Shown here: in pieces, positions 7,357 through 13,189 of the stretch
Layout: the number at the start of each line of letters is the position of its first letter
Numbering within the stretch: position 1 is the stretch's first letter
Assembly (NCBI GenBank): GCA_937951455.1
Contig: CALFBU010000131.1
Span: 1 to 13,189 of the forward strand
Direction: 5' to 3'
Source of the DNA: an uncultured Rhizobiaceae group bacterium
GTDB taxonomy: Bacteria; Pseudomonadota; Alphaproteobacteria; Rhizobiales; Rhizobiaceae
Length of the DNA: 13,189 bases
The notes under the pieces: model-generated
The model's database searches: none
What the model was told of the DNA's origin: nothing
The model's input: only the letters and a program-made list of their open reading frames with translations
Made by a program: the position numbers and the translations under genes

Positions 7357-8406
7357 ATGTGGCGTAAAATTGTTTTAAATTCTTTATACTTTTCAGGCAT
7401 ACAGTCTGCACTAACGCCATATGTTGGTGGCCTAGGTTCTATTTTGATGTTGCACCGTGTGCAGAACTCGAGGCCTAAATCGTTTTCTCCAAACACCCAT
7501 CTTTCCGCATCCCCTGAATTTCTTGACCGCATGATATTGCGCCTTAAAACTGAAGGTTATGATTTTATATCCATGGATGAAGCAGCGCAGCGCATTAAGC
7601 ATCATGATAAATATAGTAACGCAAAACCATTCCTGAGTATTACGCTGGACGATGGCTATCGCGATAATCTGATGAACGCTGTACCCGTTTTTGAACGTCA
7701 TCAAGTGCCTTACACGATTTACATCGCGCCTGGTATTACTGAGGCCAGCGCACCTTTATGGTGGGAAGATGTCGAACATGTAATTGCGGCTCAAAAGAAA
7801 GTAACGGTCGACTTACCTAATGGTAAGCGAGAATTTGATGTGTCCACAACGGCAGGGAAACTATCTACTTACAAATTTTTGATAGAAACGCTTTTGCTTG
7901 AAACAGATCAACTGGTTCAGCGTGAGGTTACAGAAAAACTATGCAGAGCATATGGTTTTGATAGTTTGGCTTATGTCAGGGAAAACGTCATGAATTGGGA
8001 AGAGGTGGCGTCACTTTCAAAAAACCCTCTTTGCACAATTGGTGCGCATACGGTTAATCACTACGCATTATCAAAATTACCTTACGACAGTGCGAAAAAT
8101 GAAATTTTGCAAAGTCGTGAAATCTTGAAAGAGAAATTGGGCAGAGATCCCAAGCACCTAGCTTATCCCTATGGATTCATACAGGTTGCGGGAAAGCGAG
8201 AGTTTGACTTGGCAAAAGAATTAGGTTTTGAAACTGCAACCACAACGCGCCACGGTGTCATTTATCCTGAGCATAAAGATCACATCACAGCACTGCCAAG
8301 AGTGAGCCTCAACGGCCATCACCAATCCATGCGATATGTGAATACACTATTATCCGGTATCCCGACTCGATTTAAAAATATGGGTAAAAAGTTGGATGTC
8401 GCTTAG
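7357..8406 (+). CDS. Polysaccharide deacetylase (carbohydrate esterase 4 / NodB-like)
   Basis: This 349-residue protein has the NodB homology fold, which uses a metal to remove N- or O-acetyl groups from polysaccharides. Motif 1 is TLDDGYRDN with the acid pair D98-D99; motif 2 is HTVNH with metal-ligand histidines H231 and H235; motif 3 is LAYPYG with Y270-G273. An N-terminal ILMLHRV segment is typical of EPS-locus deacetylases, and the inserted region after PLWWEDVEHV also occurs in related long forms. No cleavable signal peptide is obvious, although the first 30 residues are mildly hydrophobic, so its compartment is uncertain. I chose ATG at 7357; an in-frame TTG at 7345 adds four residues. 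The Shine-Dalgarno sequence is weak (AAAGAAAA). Its gene end lies 12 bp from the convergent DUF2842 gene. It could act on the EPS or on cell-wall glycan. Confidence 0.88.
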   Translation: MWRKIVLNSLYFSGIQSALTPYVGGLGSILMLHRVQNSRPKSFSPNTHLSASPEFLDRMILRLKTEGYDFISMDEAAQRIKHHDKYSNAKPFLSITLDDGYRDNLMNAVPVFERHQVPYTIYIAPGITEASAPLWWEDVEHVIAAQKKVTVDLPNGKREFDVSTTAGKLSTYKFLIETLLLETDQLVQREVTEKLCRAYGFDSLAYVRENVMNWEEVASLSKNPLCTIGAHTVNHYALSKLPYDSAKNEILQSREILKEKLGRDPKHLAYPYGFIQVAGKREFDLAKELGFETATTTRHGVIYPEHKDHITALPRVSLNGHHQSMRYVNTLLSGIPTRFKNMGKKLDVA

Positions 8407-8418
8407 TTTTATGTGAAT

Positions 8419-8640
8419 TTAAGATTTGTCGGGTACTTTGTCGGGCTTCAACATCCAATTGATGATGAACATTGCAGGCACAACCCATAACATTCCTGTC
8501 AAAAGAAAATAAATTAAATGCACCCAGCCACTTGCATCTGCAAGTTTTGCAGCAGCGATTGTAGTTGAAATCACGGCATACAAAAGCGCAATGATGACGA
8601 TAAAAAATGTACCAAATAATTTTCGTGTTCTTTGTTTCAT
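8419..8640 (-). CDS. DUF2842 small membrane protein
   Basis: This 73-residue protein starts MKQRTRKLFGTFF and has two hydrophobic spans (about 8-30 and 40-62), the second with WVHLIYFLLTGMLWVVPAM, ending in a polar tail. Length, basic start and two-helix pattern match the alphaproteobacterial family DUF2842, whose function is not known. I chose ATG at 8640; an in-frame ATG at 8658 would add six residues (MQYVES) not seen in the family pattern as I know it. It is divergent from ctaA with a 127-bp gap, which suggests, but does not show, a link with cytochrome oxidase or heme A assembly. The family call is from memory of the pattern. Confidence 0.75.
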   Translation of the reverse strand: MKQRTRKLFGTFFIVIIALLYAVISTTIAAAKLADASGWVHLIYFLLTGMLWVVPAMFIINWMLKPDKVPDKS

Positions 8641-8767
8641 AGACTCTACATATTGCATTCAAACTTTAAATCAATAAAAGAGTTGCGCGACCGCTTGTCA
8701 CGCAGAATAGCACTTGAGAATTTAAGCTTGGAATGCAAATTAAGCCATAACAACCAAGGGTGCATTC
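8641..8767. promoter_or_regulatory. Divergent gap between the DUF2842 gene and ctaA
   Basis: This 127-bp interval should carry the promoters of both genes. TTGTCA at 8695-8700 is a good -35 match for the rightward direction, but 17-18 bp downstream only GAATTT/AATTTA is found, a poor -10. AAGGG at 8756-8760 is a good Shine-Dalgarno sequence 7 bp before the GTG start of ctaA, and helps choose that start. No strong dyad is seen. Confidence 0.3.
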
Positions 8768-9829
8768 GTGACAATAACAGCTGACAATACGTACTACGCA
8801 ATCGACATAGACTACCAACACCGCGCACAGGTGCGTAATTGGCTATATCTGGTGTGTGTGTTGATTTTTATTATGGTTATTGTAGGCGGTGCTACCCGTT
8901 TAACGGATTCGGGGCTATCGATCACTGAATGGAAGCCTCTATTGGGCGCCATACCACCTTTAAACGCGCAAGACTGGCAAATAGCACTCGAAAAATATCG
9001 CCAAATCCCCGAATATCAGCTCATTAATAAGGGCATGAGCATGGATGAGTTCAAGTTCATCTATTGGTGGGAGTGGGGGCACAGGTTTCTGGGGCGTTTC
9101 ATCGGACTTGTCGTTTTCTTTCCACTTGTATTTTTCTGGATTACCGGAAGACTGGAAAGTTGGATTAAACCGCATCTGGCTTTTTTGTTTGTGCTGGGTG
9201 GTCTGCAAGGCTTCATCGGCTGGTGGATGGTAAGTTCGGGCCTTGTAGATCGCGTTGATGTTAGCCAATATCGCCTTGCAACACATTTAACTTTGGCCTG
9301 TATTATCTTTGCCTACACACTCTGGCTCGCAAGGTCGCTGGTTACCCATTCCAATGAACCCGTTACATCTACTGTTGCTAAATTTGCTCCTTGGGTCGTG
9401 TTTGCTGTGCTCTTGCAAATCTTTTTGGGCGCCTTGGTTGCAGGCCTTGATGCGGGGCTGACTTTTAACGAATGGCCCACCATGGATGGTGCCTTTATCC
9501 CTGCTGATTTATGGATACAGACACCTTTCTGGATTAATGCGTTTGAGAACCCAAAAACCGTGCAATTCATTCACCGCATGAGCGCCTATGCATTATTGGC
9601 CTTGGTTTTTATCCAAATGGTCGTGGCTATGAAATCAGCGTCTGGTGAAACACACAAGCGCAGAACGATTTTGTTATTGGTTTTAACGCTAGCACAAGCT
9701 GCGGTTGGCGTTATTACGCTACTGCTTCAAGTGCCTTTGAATTGGGGCTTGTATCATCAGGGTGGAGCATTGGTCGTGCTTGGCTTTGCTATCGCGCATT
9801 GGCGCGGTGTAAAATTTGCCAGAGCCTAA
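8768..9829 (+). CDS. ctaA: Heme A synthase (CtaA/COX15 type)
   Basis: Heme A synthase oxidises the C8 methyl of heme O to a formyl group in the inner membrane, making heme A for aa3-type cytochrome oxidase. The protein has 353 residues, usual for the alphaproteobacterial/mitochondrial COX15 form, with about eight membrane spans. Signature stretches are GGATRLTDSGLSITEWKP (40-57), YWWEWGHRFLGR (99-110), ATHLTLA, FIHRMSAY and LYHQGGALVVLG. The four conserved heme-ligand histidines are H105, H173, H269 and H330. The extracytoplasmic cysteine pair of the Bacillus-type enzyme is not seen, as expected for this type. The GTG start has AAGGG 7 bp upstream and no alternative ATG before TM1. The last 4 bp overlap the end of convergent argC. 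Intact and complete. Confidence 0.96.
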   Translation: MTITADNTYYAIDIDYQHRAQVRNWLYLVCVLIFIMVIVGGATRLTDSGLSITEWKPLLGAIPPLNAQDWQIALEKYRQIPEYQLINKGMSMDEFKFIYWWEWGHRFLGRFIGLVVFFPLVFFWITGRLESWIKPHLAFLFVLGGLQGFIGWWMVSSGLVDRVDVSQYRLATHLTLACIIFAYTLWLARSLVTHSNEPVTSTVAKFAPWVVFAVLLQIFLGALVAGLDAGLTFNEWPTMDGAFIPADLWIQTPFWINAFENPKTVQFIHRMSAYALLALVFIQMVVAMKSASGETHKRRTILLLVLTLAQAAVGVITLLLQVPLNWGLYHQGGALVVLGFAIAHWRGVKFARA

Positions 9830-10758
9830 CTTAAAACCAGATTGAGGTTTTGAACCGCCGCACCTGAGGCGCCTTTGCCGAGGTTGTCGAGTTGAGCAAC
9901 GAGATTGACATACCCGCTCTCATCATCACCAAACACCCATAGCTTCATGTCATCACGATTGGCGTAATCTTCAGGCTTAACGCTTGCAGCATTTGTAACT
10001 TCATCCGCACTAGCAACGGACACAAATTCACAACCCTCATAATGGACTTCCAAGGCACCACGCACCGTCGCAACACTGGCGTATGAAAGTTGTTCCAAAT
10101 GCAGTGGGATAGAAACCAACATGCCTTGCGCAAAGCGTGCAACGCTTGGCATGAACAATGGACGTTTTTCAAGCCCGGAACGCTGCATGATTTCCGGCAC
10201 ATGCTTGTGCTGCATGGTCATCGCATATAGGTGAAACGAGGTTTCAATATGGGCTTCGTGAGACGCATCTTCCATCTGCGCAATCAATTGCTTGCCGCCA
10301 CCCGTATAACCTGAAACTGCGTTGATCGTGACAGGGCAATCGGACTTCATGACACCGGTATCAAGCAAGGGCTTTAGCAAGGCAATCGCCCCGGTTGAAT
10401 AACAGCCCGGATTACTAATGCGTTTTGAATTTTTGATTTTTAATGCTTGCGCTTTATCCAGTTCAGCAAACCCAAACGCCCAGTCAGGATGGGTGCGGTG
10501 CGCAGTTGATGTATCAATCACGATGCATTTTTCATTGCCAGTTTCTTCAATCAGTTGCACTGCTTCAATCGCAGCATCGTCTGGCAAACACAAAATTGCA
10601 ACATCACAAGACCCAAGCATTTCCCGACGTTTGTCCGCATCACGACGATCTTCCATGGCAAGCGAAAGAATGTTGATGTCATCCCGCTTTGCCAAACGCT
10701 CACGGATCTGCAATCCAGTTGTGCCATGTTCGCCATCAATGAAAATACCAGGTTTCAT
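9826..10758 (-). CDS. argC: N-acetyl-gamma-glutamyl-phosphate reductase, short (type 2) form
   Basis: This 310-residue protein catalyses the NADPH-dependent reduction of N-acetylglutamyl-5-phosphate to the semialdehyde, third step of arginine/ornithine synthesis, in the cytoplasm. Its length fits type 2 ArgC (about 310), not the longer type 1 (about 340-350). A nucleotide-binding start IFIDGEHGTTGLQIRERL (5-22) is typical of type 2. IDTSTAHR (81-88) and SNPGCYSTGA with catalytic C119 follow, then VSGYTGGGK, the HKHVPEI histidine region and the C-terminal GYVNLVAQLDNLGKGASGAAVQN. ATG at 10758 has GGAAA about 8 bp upstream. It lies 72 bp downstream of the agmatinase gene on the same strand, so the two may be co-transcribed; its stop overlaps that of convergent ctaA. 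Intact. Confidence 0.95.
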   Translation of the reverse strand: MKPGIFIDGEHGTTGLQIRERLAKRDDINILSLAMEDRRDADKRREMLGSCDVAILCLPDDAAIEAVQLIEETGNEKCIVIDTSTAHRTHPDWAFGFAELDKAQALKIKNSKRISNPGCYSTGAIALLKPLLDTGVMKSDCPVTINAVSGYTGGGKQLIAQMEDASHEAHIETSFHLYAMTMQHKHVPEIMQRSGLEKRPLFMPSVARFAQGMLVSIPLHLEQLSYASVATVRGALEVHYEGCEFVSVASADEVTNAASVKPEDYANRDDMKLWVFGDDESGYVNLVAQLDNLGKGASGAAVQNLNLVLS

Positions 10759-10830
10759 GTGTTGTTTCCGATAAAGTACTTATGTTTCAATGTTTTATTA
10801 TGAGTATGAGAATCAAGATAAGAAGCTGTA

Positions 10831-11784
10831 TTAGTCTTCCAGTCTTTTTTCAGCCTGAAGACAAACCATATACATCGCTACCATGGAGCCTGCAATGGCT
10901 GTTATGTCCGCATGATCATAGGCAGGTGAAACCTCTACCACATCTGAGCCAACGATGTTCAAGCTGCCCAGTTTGCGCAAGACGCCCAGCATTTTCGCAG
11001 ATGACGGGCCACCCGCAACTGGCGTACCTGTTCCAGGCGCATAGGCAGGGTCGAGGCAATCAATATCAAAGGTTAGATAGACAGGACCAGAGCCAACGCG
11101 TTGTTTGATTTGGTTTGCAATGGCTTCGGTGCTCATTTCTTCAACTTCATCACCATAGATAATCTCAATGCCATAGTCTTCCGGCGCATGCGTGCGAATG
11201 CCAATCTGAATGGATTTGTCCGGATCAATGATTCCGTCCTTAACCGCACGCGTTACAAAGCTACCATGGTCGATGACATCTTCTTCATCTTCCCAGGTGT
11301 CTTGATGCGCATCGAACTGAATGAGCGCCAATGGCCCATGCTTTTCCGCATGCGCTTTTAACAAGGGCCAGGTGACATAATGATCGCCACCAAGCGACAA
11401 AAGATAAGCGCCTGTATCCAATATTTGCTTGGCTTCATTTTCAATACGCTCAGGATTTTCCCAAACGCGGTTTGTACTCATCGAGCAATCGCCATAGTCG
11501 GCAACAGCCAGCGTTTCAAACGGATCCAAATGAAACGGATATTGCGGGTCGGCGTCCAGAATACAAGAGGCTTGTCTAATCGCATTTGGGCCAAAGCGTG
11601 TTCCAGGGCGGTTGGTAACGGATGTATCCAGCGGAATGCCCCATACAACCATATCCGCGCCATCAATCTGTTTGGTGTACTTACGGCGCATGAATGACAT
11701 CACACCAGAGAACGTGGAATCGTCACCAGTGCCCAATAGAGAATTGGTTGTAATCGCGTGATCGGATGCAGCTTTCTTCGCCAT
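10831..11784 (-). CDS. speB: Agmatinase-family ureohydrolase
   Basis: This 317-residue dimanganese ureohydrolase of the arginase/agmatinase fold probably hydrolyses agmatine to putrescine and urea in the cytoplasm. Metal-binding motifs are complete: LGGDH with H135, DAHQD with D158, H160 and D162, and TFDIDCLDP with D240 and D242. The N-terminal GIPLDTSVTNRPGTRFGPNAIRQAS region and the APGTGTPVAGG loop are typical of agmatinases rather than arginases. Guanidinobutyrase or another guanidino-acid hydrolase remains possible because substrate choice is hard to read from sequence. I chose ATG at 11784, with GGGAG 6 bp upstream; the frame stays open further upstream but that part is not family-like. 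It is transcribed towards argC and divergent from the HD-domain gene across 97 bp. Confidence 0.9.
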   Translation of the reverse strand: MAKKAASDHAITTNSLLGTGDDSTFSGVMSFMRRKYTKQIDGADMVVWGIPLDTSVTNRPGTRFGPNAIRQASCILDADPQYPFHLDPFETLAVADYGDCSMSTNRVWENPERIENEAKQILDTGAYLLSLGGDHYVTWPLLKAHAEKHGPLALIQFDAHQDTWEDEEDVIDHGSFVTRAVKDGIIDPDKSIQIGIRTHAPEDYGIEIIYGDEVEEMSTEAIANQIKQRVGSGPVYLTFDIDCLDPAYAPGTGTPVAGGPSSAKMLGVLRKLGSLNIVGSDVVEVSPAYDHADITAIAGSMVAMYMVCLQAEKRLED

Positions 11785-11881
11785 GATTTTCTCCCGAATA
11801 ACAATAGGTCGCAAAAAACACTTGTTCTTTCTTATTGCTCGTATCAATCTGACACCAGAAAAGCAATTTATGGAGTGGATT
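11785..11881. promoter_or_regulatory. Divergent gap between the agmatinase and HD-domain genes
   Basis: This 97-bp interval must supply both leaders. Both genes have strong Shine-Dalgarno sequences (GGGAG on the minus strand near 11791-11795; GGAG at 11872-11875 on the plus strand). For the leftward gene TTGCTT, 17 bp, TACGAG is a weak promoter candidate; for the rightward gene TTGTTC (11822-11827) and TATCAA (11842-11847) are only 14 bp apart. Promoters are expected here but I cannot fix them. Confidence 0.3.
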
Positions 11882-12490
11882 ATGAGCGAACCCACAGTTT
11901 CTTTTACCCAGATGAAAGACGGCACAAAGGAAGATTACGAACTGCTTCACAAGATGGAGCAGCCATATCTCGCGATGACCGCTGACCGCATTATGCGCGA
12001 ACTTCGCATGCAGGCGGATGAGACCATGGCAGGTTATAAAATCACCCGTCTTGAACATGGCCTTCAATCTGCAACGCGGGCTGAAAACGATGGTGCAGAT
12101 GTTGATTGGATTGTCGCAACACTTTTGCACGATATCGGCGATGGTCTGGCACCCCAAAACCATGATCGTTTTGCAGCAGAAATTATCAGACCCTTCGTTC
12201 GTGATGAAGTCGCGTGGACGGTAGAACACCACGGCATGTTCCAAATGCTATATTACGCTCACCACTACGGCTGGGACCCCGAAGAACGCCAAAAATACAA
12301 AGACCACCCATACTTCCAAACCTGCGCAGACTTCTGCGAGCGCTGGGATCAATCAAGCTTTGATCCGGACTATGACATGAAACCGCTGGAACATTTCGAG
12401 CCCATGGTAAGAGAAGTATTCGCCCGCAAGGCTTATGATGAAGCAGTGATGTGCATGGGAGAGGTAAGGGGACTGCCGGAGGTTGGTTGA
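11882..12490 (+). CDS. HD-domain protein, possible HD-type diiron oxygenase or phosphohydrolase
   Basis: This 202-residue, wholly soluble protein has an HD-domain metal-binding pattern: RLEHGLQSA with H59, LLHDIGD with H83-D84, NHDRFAAEI with H94, VEHHGMFQ with H116/H117, and a late aspartate candidate D156 in CERWDQSSFDPDYD. The pattern LEHxLQxA followed by LLHDIG is shared with the PhnZ/TmpB group of HD-domain oxygenases, which use a mixed-valence diiron centre to oxidise organophosphonates; ordinary HD phosphohydrolases are the alternative. No phosphonate gene is in the window. The conserved-looking tail (KDHPYFQTCADFCERWDQ, then LEHFEPMVREVFA) suggests a defined family rather than a generic HD protein. 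ATG at 11882 has GGAG 6 bp upstream. The substrate is unknown. Gene intact. Confidence 0.8.
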   Translation: MSEPTVSFTQMKDGTKEDYELLHKMEQPYLAMTADRIMRELRMQADETMAGYKITRLEHGLQSATRAENDGADVDWIVATLLHDIGDGLAPQNHDRFAAEIIRPFVRDEVAWTVEHHGMFQMLYYAHHYGWDPEERQKYKDHPYFQTCADFCERWDQSSFDPDYDMKPLEHFEPMVREVFARKAYDEAVMCMGEVRGLPEVG

Positions 12491-12674
12491 TCAACTTTGA
12501 GTAGAGCTGGGTGCGAGTTTGTAAATAAATAAAAAAGCATACTTTCACTCTAATCTATAAAATCTTTTGAACCGCTTTTAGCCTGAAACCCACTTTACTT
12601 ATGGTCATTTTATTTGCAGTCTTGTTGGATTGGAATAAACGACCAGCATGATTTGCGTCGTTGGGGAGGATAAA
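12491..12674. other. 184-bp AT-rich gap, no gene seen
   Basis: The gap lies between the HD-domain gene and the secreted repeat protein, both rightward. It has an A/T-rich run after 12520 (aaataaataaaaaagc), no clear hairpin plus T-tract and no convincing promoter hexamer pair. GGGGAGGA at 12663-12670 is a strong Shine-Dalgarno sequence for the next gene. The distance suggests that gene has its own promoter. Confidence 0.4.
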
Positions 12675-13189
12675 ATGATTTTTAAAAAGTCTAGTTTGCT
12701 GCGCATGTTTTTCATGGCTAAGGTTGCTATACTGATGTTTACTGCTGCGCCTGCAAATGCAAATTTTTCATTCAATATTGGAATGTCAAAAGGGGACGTT
12801 GCGCGAATTCTGGTTTCCAAGGGATATTCACAAATCAAAGTGTACGATACGGGGTTCAAAACAGGCAAGGCATACGCTTGCAAGGATGGTGTAAAATATA
12901 ATGTTAAGGTGGATTACAAGGGACGTATCAAGGGTGTCAGCGAGATTGGTAATTGCCGAAATACGGTAAATGAGCAACAAGTGCGCAGAAACCTTGAGGC
13001 GAATGGTTTTACGCGTATTGTTATTGATGAGCAAAACAGTAATTACATTGCAATTGGTTGCAAGGGTTCGCAACGTACCCGCCTCATCATCTCTCAACAA
13101 GGCCAACTCTTGCAACGCAGAAACATAGGCCAATGCCAAGACGTGCTAGCGCCATCGGATGTAAGACAAGTTTTGCGCGATCAAGGGTA
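12675..13189 (+). CDS. Secreted protein with cysteine-paired, PepSY-like ~60-residue repeats (3' end missing)
   Basis: An open frame from ATG 12675 runs off the right edge after 171 codons. It has a Sec signal peptide (MIFKKSSLLRMFFMAK, hydrophobic core, APANA ending at residue 29), so the mature protein is probably periplasmic or secreted. It then repeats with a period of about 60 residues: VARILVSKGYSQIKV (42-56) matches VRRNLEANGFTRIVI (103-117) and the partial VRQVLRDQG (163-171). C69 and C94 recur as C129 and C154, each pair enclosing a strand-rich segment with a VDYKGRI or ISQQGQL turn and IGNC/IGQC. Each unit looks like helix plus sheet with one disulfide, similar in outline to PepSY-like domains. 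A very strong GGGGAGGA Shine-Dalgarno sequence supports the start. No function recognised; total length and repeat number unknown. Confidence 0.82.
   Translation, partial: MIFKKSSLLRMFFMAKVAILMFTAAPANANFSFNIGMSKGDVARILVSKGYSQIKVYDTGFKTGKAYACKDGVKYNVKVDYKGRIKGVSEIGNCRNTVNEQQVRRNLEANGFTRIVIDEQNSNYIAIGCKGSQRTRLIISQQGQLLQRRNIGQCQDVLAPSDVRQVLRDQG

Noticed and set aside
8960..9286. 108-codon minus-strand frame inside ctaA
   Set aside because: Shadow of a well-conserved membrane protein gene; the translation shows no family features.
11785..11925. Upstream extension of the agmatinase gene
   Set aside because: It would run into the divergent HD-domain gene; the ATG at 11784 has a strong GGGAG Shine-Dalgarno sequence and the right family start.
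11723..12244. 173-codon minus-strand frame across the HD-domain gene and the start of the agmatinase gene
   Set aside because: It is antisense to a clear HD-domain gene, crosses the divergent promoter gap and has no recognisable domain or Shine-Dalgarno sequence.
12486..12495. Perfect palindrome GTTGATCAAC at the end of the HD-domain gene
   Set aside because: It has no loop and no T-tract and overlaps the stop codon; a 10-bp palindrome of this kind can occur by chance.
12828..13139. Open frame on the minus strand opposite the secreted repeat protein
   Set aside because: The plus-strand frame has a signal peptide, an excellent Shine-Dalgarno sequence and internal repeats; the antisense frame shows no family pattern.

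Overview
This window looks like chromosomal DNA from an AT-leaning alphaproteobacterium, most likely a member of the Hyphomicrobiales (Rhizobiales). The main reasons are a COX15-type heme A synthase lying divergent from a DUF2842 membrane protein, a short (310-residue) type 2 ArgC, and an ExoP/Wzc-like plus short Wza-like exopolysaccharide export pair. The order-level placement is inference. No rRNA, tRNA, CRISPR array, insertion sequence or phage gene is visible.

Positions 1-8406 form an exopolysaccharide (EPS) locus. From a 245-bp divergent control region (3489-3733), a leftward set runs: a Wza/GumB-like outer-membrane lipoprotein, a GT4 glycosyltransferase, an undecaprenyl-phosphate sugar-phosphate transferase, and the first 28 codons of another protein cut by the window edge. 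Rightward from the same region is a Wzc/ExoP-like co-polymerase whose C-terminal tyrosine-kinase-like domain appears degenerate. Next comes a divergent pair: a BioF2/CelD-type GNAT acyltransferase (leftward) and a polysaccharide deacetylase (rightward). Together these could start the lipid-linked glycan, extend it, control chain length and export, and adjust its acylation. The flippase and polymerase are not visible and may lie beyond position 1.

Positions 8419-12490 are housekeeping and metabolic genes: a DUF2842 protein and ctaA (divergent), argC and an agmatinase-family ureohydrolase (both leftward, argC overlapping the end of ctaA by 4 bp), and a rightward HD-domain protein that may be a diiron oxygenase or a phosphohydrolase.

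Positions 12675-13189 hold the 5' part of a secreted protein built from about 60-residue repeats with paired cysteines, cut by the right edge. No gap between genes exceeds 300 bp; the largest are 3489-3733, 12491-12674 and 1641-1795. The points most worth a second look are the degenerate kinase domain, the HD protein, the cysteine-paired repeat protein and the paired acyltransferase/deacetylase genes.
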